Source of the DNA: Kineosporia sp. A_224
Lineage (GTDB): Bacteria > Actinomycetota > Actinomycetes > Actinomycetales > Kineosporiaceae
NCBI RefSeq assembly: GCF_002198655.1
Contig: NZ_MWLN01000188.1
Span: 1-64,000 of the forward strand
Length of the DNA: 64,000 bases
Direction of reading: 5' to 3'
The notes under the pieces: generated by a model
What the model was told of the DNA's origin: nothing
Databases searched by the model: none
What the model saw: only the letters and a program-made list of their open reading frames with translations
Part shown: positions 60,430 to 64,000 of the stretch, piece after piece
Position numbering within the stretch: the stretch's first letter is position 1
Layout: each line of letters begins with the position of its first letter
Position numbers and translations under genes: made by a program

Positions 60430-62405
60430 GCCGCCCGCTCGGCAGGGTCGCCGTCGCCGTGGCCGCCCTCGCCGTCGCGGGGCTGTCCGCCGCGGCGCCG
60501 ACGGCCTCGGCGGCGCCTGCCTCCGCTGCTGCCGCGGCCCCGCAGCGCGCCGCGACCGTCGGCGTCGACCAGCCGGCCGTCGACCTGTCGACGCTGAACA
60601 TGGTGCCGACGGCGATGGGCGGCGTCCTCACCCCGGATCCGGCCCGCACCCAGACCTCGAGCATCGCCAGTTCCGTGTGGTCGATCCGCCAGGCGGGCAC
60701 GAAGATCTTCGTCGGCGGGATGTTCCTCGACGTCAAGGCCGACGCGGCGTCGTCCGCCGTCCGGCAGCCGTTCCTCGCGGCGTTCGACCTCACGACCGGC
60801 GCCTGGGACTCCTCGTGCCGCCCCGCGCTCGACAACGCCGTCTACGCCCTGGCGGTCTCCCCGACCGGCTCGCTGCTCGTCGGCGGCGAGTTCACCACCG
60901 TGAACGGCGTGGCCCGCCCCGGGCTCGTCGCCCTCGACCCCGCGACGTGCGCGGTCGACCCGACCTTCCCCGACACCGTCGAGCGGCCCTACTCGAACCA
61001 GCGCGCCGCCGTCCGCGACCTCGTCGTCGCCGACGGCAAGCTCTACCTGGCGGGCAACTTCTCCCGGGTGAGCGGCCCGAACAGCACGCACACCGGGGTC
61101 TTCAAGGTGGCCCGGGTCGACGCGACGACCGGCAAGCTCGACACCACCTTCAAGCCGGAGGTCACCGGCTCGGGCGTGTGGGGCATCGCGGTCGACGTGC
61201 CGCGCAACCGGGTGCACCTCGGCGGCTGGTTCTCCGGCGTCGCCGCGGCCTCCGGCACGAGCAACTACGCCGTCGTCGACGGCACCACCGGCGCCCTCGT
61301 CACCGGGCTGACCGCCCGGCCGCGCAACAACACCGCGCGGATGGAGGTCTACGACGTCGAGCTCGGGACCGCCGACCGGGTGTACGTCGGCGGCTCGGAG
61401 CACATCCTCCAGATGCTCGACGCCGCGACCGGTGACCAGCTCGCCTTCTCGCACACCGGGTACAACGGGTGCGAGGCGACCCGCTTCACATGGTGCAACT
61501 ACATCGGCGCGGGCGGGGACTTCCAGGTCGCCGAGCGGATCGGGAAGTACGTCTTCGGCGGCTGCCACTGCAACGACGACTACGTCGGCACCAGCCCGAC
61601 GCACTACAGCTCGGTGACGAGGACGTTCACCAAGCACAAGCACCTCATGGCCTACGAGGCCGGCACCGAGACGCTCGTCGACTCCTTCCGGCCCGACGTC
61701 GACGGCGCGGTCGAGGGTGCGTGGGCGGTCGGCAGCGACACGAACGGCTGCCTCTACGTCGGCGGCGACTACACCAAGGGCGGTGCCGCGGCCGGGCGCT
61801 CGATGTGGGTCTCCGGCATCGCGAAGCTGTGCCCCAAGGCTGCCCCCAAGCCGGCCGGCGACACCACCGCGCCGACCGCGCCGAAGAACGTCGAGGCCGT
61901 CGACCTCGGTGGCGGGGTGTTGCAGGTGCAGTGGACCGACTCCACCGACGCCGTCGGGGTCGACCACTACCGGGTCGCCGTGACCGGTGGCGCGTCGGTC
62001 GACGCGGCCGCCGGCCCCGCGAAGGTCACGGGCGTCCCGGCCGGCTCGGCCACCGTCACCGTGACCGCGCTGGACGCCGCCGGGAACATCTCGGCGGGCG
62101 CCGCGGTGAGCATCGCCACCGGCAGGACGGGCGGGGACACCGCGTCCCCGACGGCACCGACCGGCCTCGCCGTCTCCGCCGCGGCCGGGGGTGCCGCGCT
62201 CACCTGGACGCCGAGCACCGACGCCGTCGGGGTCAAGAGCTACCTCGTCTACCGCGACGGCACGTACGTCGGCTGGTCGGCGACGCCGGCCTGGACGGAC
62301 TCCGCCGCCCCCGCGGGCACCGAGCTCACCTACACCGTGCGGGCCACCGACGCCGCGGGGAACCGGAGCGTGAAGTCGGCGGCGGCGACGGTGACGCTGA
62401 AGTAG
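60426..62405 (+). CDS. Secreted delta-60-repeat beta-propeller protein with two FnIII domains
   Basis: A 659-residue exported protein. The signal peptide covers about 1-30 (AVAVAALAVAGLSAAAPTASA). Residues about 60-475 are delta-60-like blades, each with a pattern such as VYALAVSPTGSLLVGGEFTTVNG and LYLAGNFSRVSG. Then two fibronectin type III domains follow, about 485-570 and 575-659, both starting with TAPTAPxN or SPTAPTGL and containing DAAGN. The latter are usual in carbohydrate-associated secreted proteins. It is coupled to the lipoprotein upstream and may be anchored or assembled with it. No catalytic residues are visible. Confidence 0.84.
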   Translation: MSRPLGRVAVAVAALAVAGLSAAAPTASAAPASAAAAAPQRAATVGVDQPAVDLSTLNMVPTAMGGVLTPDPARTQTSSIASSVWSIRQAGTKIFVGGMFLDVKADAASSAVRQPFLAAFDLTTGAWDSSCRPALDNAVYALAVSPTGSLLVGGEFTTVNGVARPGLVALDPATCAVDPTFPDTVERPYSNQRAAVRDLVVADGKLYLAGNFSRVSGPNSTHTGVFKVARVDATTGKLDTTFKPEVTGSGVWGIAVDVPRNRVHLGGWFSGVAAASGTSNYAVVDGTTGALVTGLTARPRNNTARMEVYDVELGTADRVYVGGSEHILQMLDAATGDQLAFSHTGYNGCEATRFTWCNYIGAGGDFQVAERIGKYVFGGCHCNDDYVGTSPTHYSSVTRTFTKHKHLMAYEAGTETLVDSFRPDVDGAVEGAWAVGSDTNGCLYVGGDYTKGGAAAGRSMWVSGIAKLCPKAAPKPAGDTTAPTAPKNVEAVDLGGGVLQVQWTDSTDAVGVDHYRVAVTGGASVDAAAGPAKVTGVPAGSATVTVTALDAAGNISAGAAVSIATGRTGGDTASPTAPTGLAVSAAAGGAALTWTPSTDAVGVKSYLVYRDGTYVGWSATPAWTDSAAPAGTELTYTVRATDAAGNRSVKSAAATVTLK

Positions 62406-62490
62406 CCCGTGCCAGGATCGGCCCCGTGACGGGGACGGGGACCGGGGCGACGGATGGCGGGGTGACGGACGGCGGGACGCCGGCGCGCGG

Positions 62491-63054
62491 GTGCCGCTCC
62501 GGGCGCAGCAGGCCCGGGCCGCGGCGCAGGCCGCCGGGTTCGCGTGGAGCTGCAGCGACCCGACCGGCCGGCTGCTCGCGACGCTGGCGGCCGCCAAGCC
62601 GGGCGGCCGGGTCGGCGAGTCCGGCACCGGGTACGGGGTCGGCGCGGCCTGGTTGCACAGCGGCATGGGTCCGGCCGGGGCGGTCCCGGTCGGCACGCTC
62701 GTGACGGTCGAGCGCGACCCGGAGCGGGCACGGTCGGCCGCTGCGCTGTTCGCGGACGACGCCCGGGTCCGGGTGCTCAGCGGCGACTGGCGGCTGCTCG
62801 CCGACCACGGCCCCTTCGACGTCCTCTTCTGCGACGGCGGCGGCAAGCGGGACGACCCGGACGCCGTCGTGGACCTGCTCGCCCCCGGCGGCGTCCTCGT
62901 GCTCGACGACCTCACCCCGACCGACGACTGGCCGCCCCTGTACGAGGGCCAGGTCGACACGCTGCGGGTCCGCTACCTGACCCACCCGGCCCTCGTCGCC
63001 GTCCCGCTCGCCGTGGCCGCCGCCGAAGGGGTGGTGGTCGCCGTCCGGCGCTGA
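62491..63054 (+). CDS. O-methyltransferase-like protein
   Basis: A 187-residue Rossmann-fold protein resembling class I SAM-dependent O-methyltransferases. The SAM motif is GGRVGESGTGYGVGAAWL near 38-55 (in place of the usual E-I-G-T-x-x-G), the acid on the second strand is VTVERDPER near 71-79, and VLFCDGGG near 110 and GGVLVLDDL near 130 match later motifs. It is shorter than typical O-methyltransferases and lacks the first helices. GTG 62491 is the first start in the frame. It is convergent with the exchanger gene (8-bp gap). Substrate unknown. Confidence 0.72.
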   Translation: MPLRAQQARAAAQAAGFAWSCSDPTGRLLATLAAAKPGGRVGESGTGYGVGAAWLHSGMGPAGAVPVGTLVTVERDPERARSAAALFADDARVRVLSGDWRLLADHGPFDVLFCDGGGKRDDPDAVVDLLAPGGVLVLDDLTPTDDWPPLYEGQVDTLRVRYLTHPALVAVPLAVAAAEGVVVAVRR

Positions 63055-63061
63055 CGGCAGG

Positions 63062-64000
63062 TCAGCCGTTGAGCGCCGGCAGCACGGCGACGTAGGCGGC
63101 GACGAGCACCGCGCCCTCGACCCGTGTGACGCGGTAGCGCCGCCACATGAAGAGCATCGACAGCACCCCGGCGCCCATCATGACGAGCGAGCCGGTGACG
63201 ACGAGGGCGTCCCCGCCCGGCCGCCCCGGGGCGAGCAGCGCGACGAGCGCCCCGACCGTCAGCGCGTTGAAGATGTTGGAGCCCAGCAGGTTGCCGACGA
63301 CGAGGTCGCTCTCGCCGCGCCGTGCGGCCTGCGCCGCGGTGAGCAGCTCGGGCAGCGAGGTCCCCACGGCGACGATCGTCACGCCGACGAACCCGCCGGA
63401 CAGCCCGGTCGCGGTCGCGATGCCGAGCGCACCCTGGACGAGCAGCTCCGCACCGGCGAGGGTGCCGACGAGCCCGCCGAGCGTCCGCCAGACCTCGCGA
63501 CGGAGCCGGACCGGCTCCGGCGAGGTGGCGGTGTCCCCGGGCGTGGCGTCGTCGTCCGGGTCGGCGAGCATCTCGAGCACCTCCTGCGCGAGCTCGGGGT
63601 CGGGGCCGGCCGGTTCGAGCACCGAGGGCACGAGGTTCGCGTCGTCCGCGGCGCGCCTGTCGCGCGCCGTCCACCGCAGCAGCAGGGCCAGCGAGGCCGC
63701 CATCGCCGCGGCGAGCAGGACGCCGTCCCGCCGGGTCAGCCCGTCCTGCAGGAGCAGCGCGAAGAGCCCCGACGCGGCCAGGCTCAGCGGGACCTCGCGG
63801 CGGACGACGGTCGACCGGACGCCGATCGAGGCGACGAGCGCGGCGACCCCCAGCACCAGGGTGAGGTTGGCGAGGTTCGAGCCGATGACGTTGCCGACCC
63901 CGACGTCCGCCGCGCCACCGGCCGCCGCGAGCCCGGACACGAGCATCTCCGGCGTCGAGGTGCCGAAGCCGATGACGACGACGCCGACGACCAGCGTCGG
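63062..64000 (-). CDS. CaCA-family Na+/Ca2+ exchanger, 5' part outside the window
   Basis: The last 313 residues of a calcium/cation antiporter. Both alpha repeats are seen: the end of the first at GFGTSTPEMLVSGLAAA-GNVIGSNLANL and the second at AVGTSLPELLTAAQAARRG-GNLLGSNIFNAL. The conserved GTSxPE glutamates bind the cation. A cytoplasmic loop of about 60 acidic residues (RRAADDANL to SPEPVRLR) separates the halves. About eight membrane helices are present here. The gene continues past base 64000, so its start is not seen. Confidence 0.88.
   Translation of the reverse strand, partial: PTLVVGVVVIGFGTSTPEMLVSGLAAAGGAADVGVGNVIGSNLANLTLVLGVAALVASIGVRSTVVRREVPLSLAASGLFALLLQDGLTRRDGVLLAAAMAASLALLLRWTARDRRAADDANLVPSVLEPAGPDPELAQEVLEMLADPDDDATPGDTATSPEPVRLRREVWRTLGGLVGTLAGAELLVQGALGIATATGLSGGFVGVTIVAVGTSLPELLTAAQAARRGESDLVVGNLLGSNIFNALTVGALVALLAPGRPGGDALVVTGSLVMMGAGVLSMLFMWRRYRVTRVEGAVLVAAYVAVLPALNG

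Overview
The window is very GC-rich and densely coding, with many GTG starts and 4-bp GTGA/ATGA gene overlaps. It carries typical actinobacterial families: an F420 (deazaflavin)-type nitroreductase, DUF4242, a SARP-like BTAD regulator, MASE1/GAF/PAS/SpoIIE phosphatases and an AbiE system. The host is therefore a high-GC Actinomycetota. The genus cannot be decided from this sequence.

Layout. 1-9948: housekeeping and accessory genes (secreted GVxG-repeat protein, SWIM and SNF2 pair, endonuclease V, AhpD-like protein, glycosyltransferase, DUF1801, MazG-like) and a sugar-acid dehydratase. 10052-12839: the rest of a sugar-acid catabolic locus (FAH hydrolase, zinc dehydrogenase, HpcH/HpaI aldolase), divergent from the dehydratase. 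12846-22270: small enzymes, a lipoprotein, a slipin, a GGDEF-EAL protein, a frameshifted F420-type gene, two DUF4386 proteins and a carboxylesterase.

22662-38702 is the highlight: an apparently complete isoprene-degradation cluster. Its order is marR, gshA (glutamate-cysteine ligase, opposite strand), then isoG-isoH-isoI-isoJ-aldH-isoA-B-C-D-E-F-aldH-like-gshB-CoA/glutathione disulfide reductase-gamma-glutamylcyclotransferase. By analogy with Rhodococcus sp. AD45, IsoABCDEF (a soluble diiron monooxygenase) epoxidises isoprene. IsoI conjugates glutathione to the epoxide, IsoH oxidises the alcohol to the acid, IsoG adds CoA and IsoJ removes glutathione. The cluster brings its own glutathione synthesis, reduction and probably turnover genes, as expected for a host lineage that normally uses mycothiol. 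A motif related to TGAGATACTCAGG lies upstream of marR and inside the divergent gshA/isoG promoter region, suggesting local MarR control. One of the two aldehyde dehydrogenase homologues lacks the catalytic Cys and Glu.

38937-45576: an RCC1-repeat secreted protein, a TMEM175-like channel, an F420-type protein and a diguanylate cyclase, then a small island-like segment between a displaced tRNA 3' half with a terminator (43081-43181) and an intact tRNA-Lys(UUU) (45504-45576). The segment holds an AbiEi/AbiEii toxin-antitoxin pair. 45671-53212: two adjacent SpoIIE-type phosphatases and a GGDEF protein. 53300-57599: a MarR regulator with a heterodimeric ABC exporter that has one degenerate ATPase site. 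57711-64000: DUF4242, a BTAD regulator, a lipoprotein with a secreted beta-propeller/FnIII protein, a methyltransferase and a truncated (window edge) Na+/Ca2+ exchanger.
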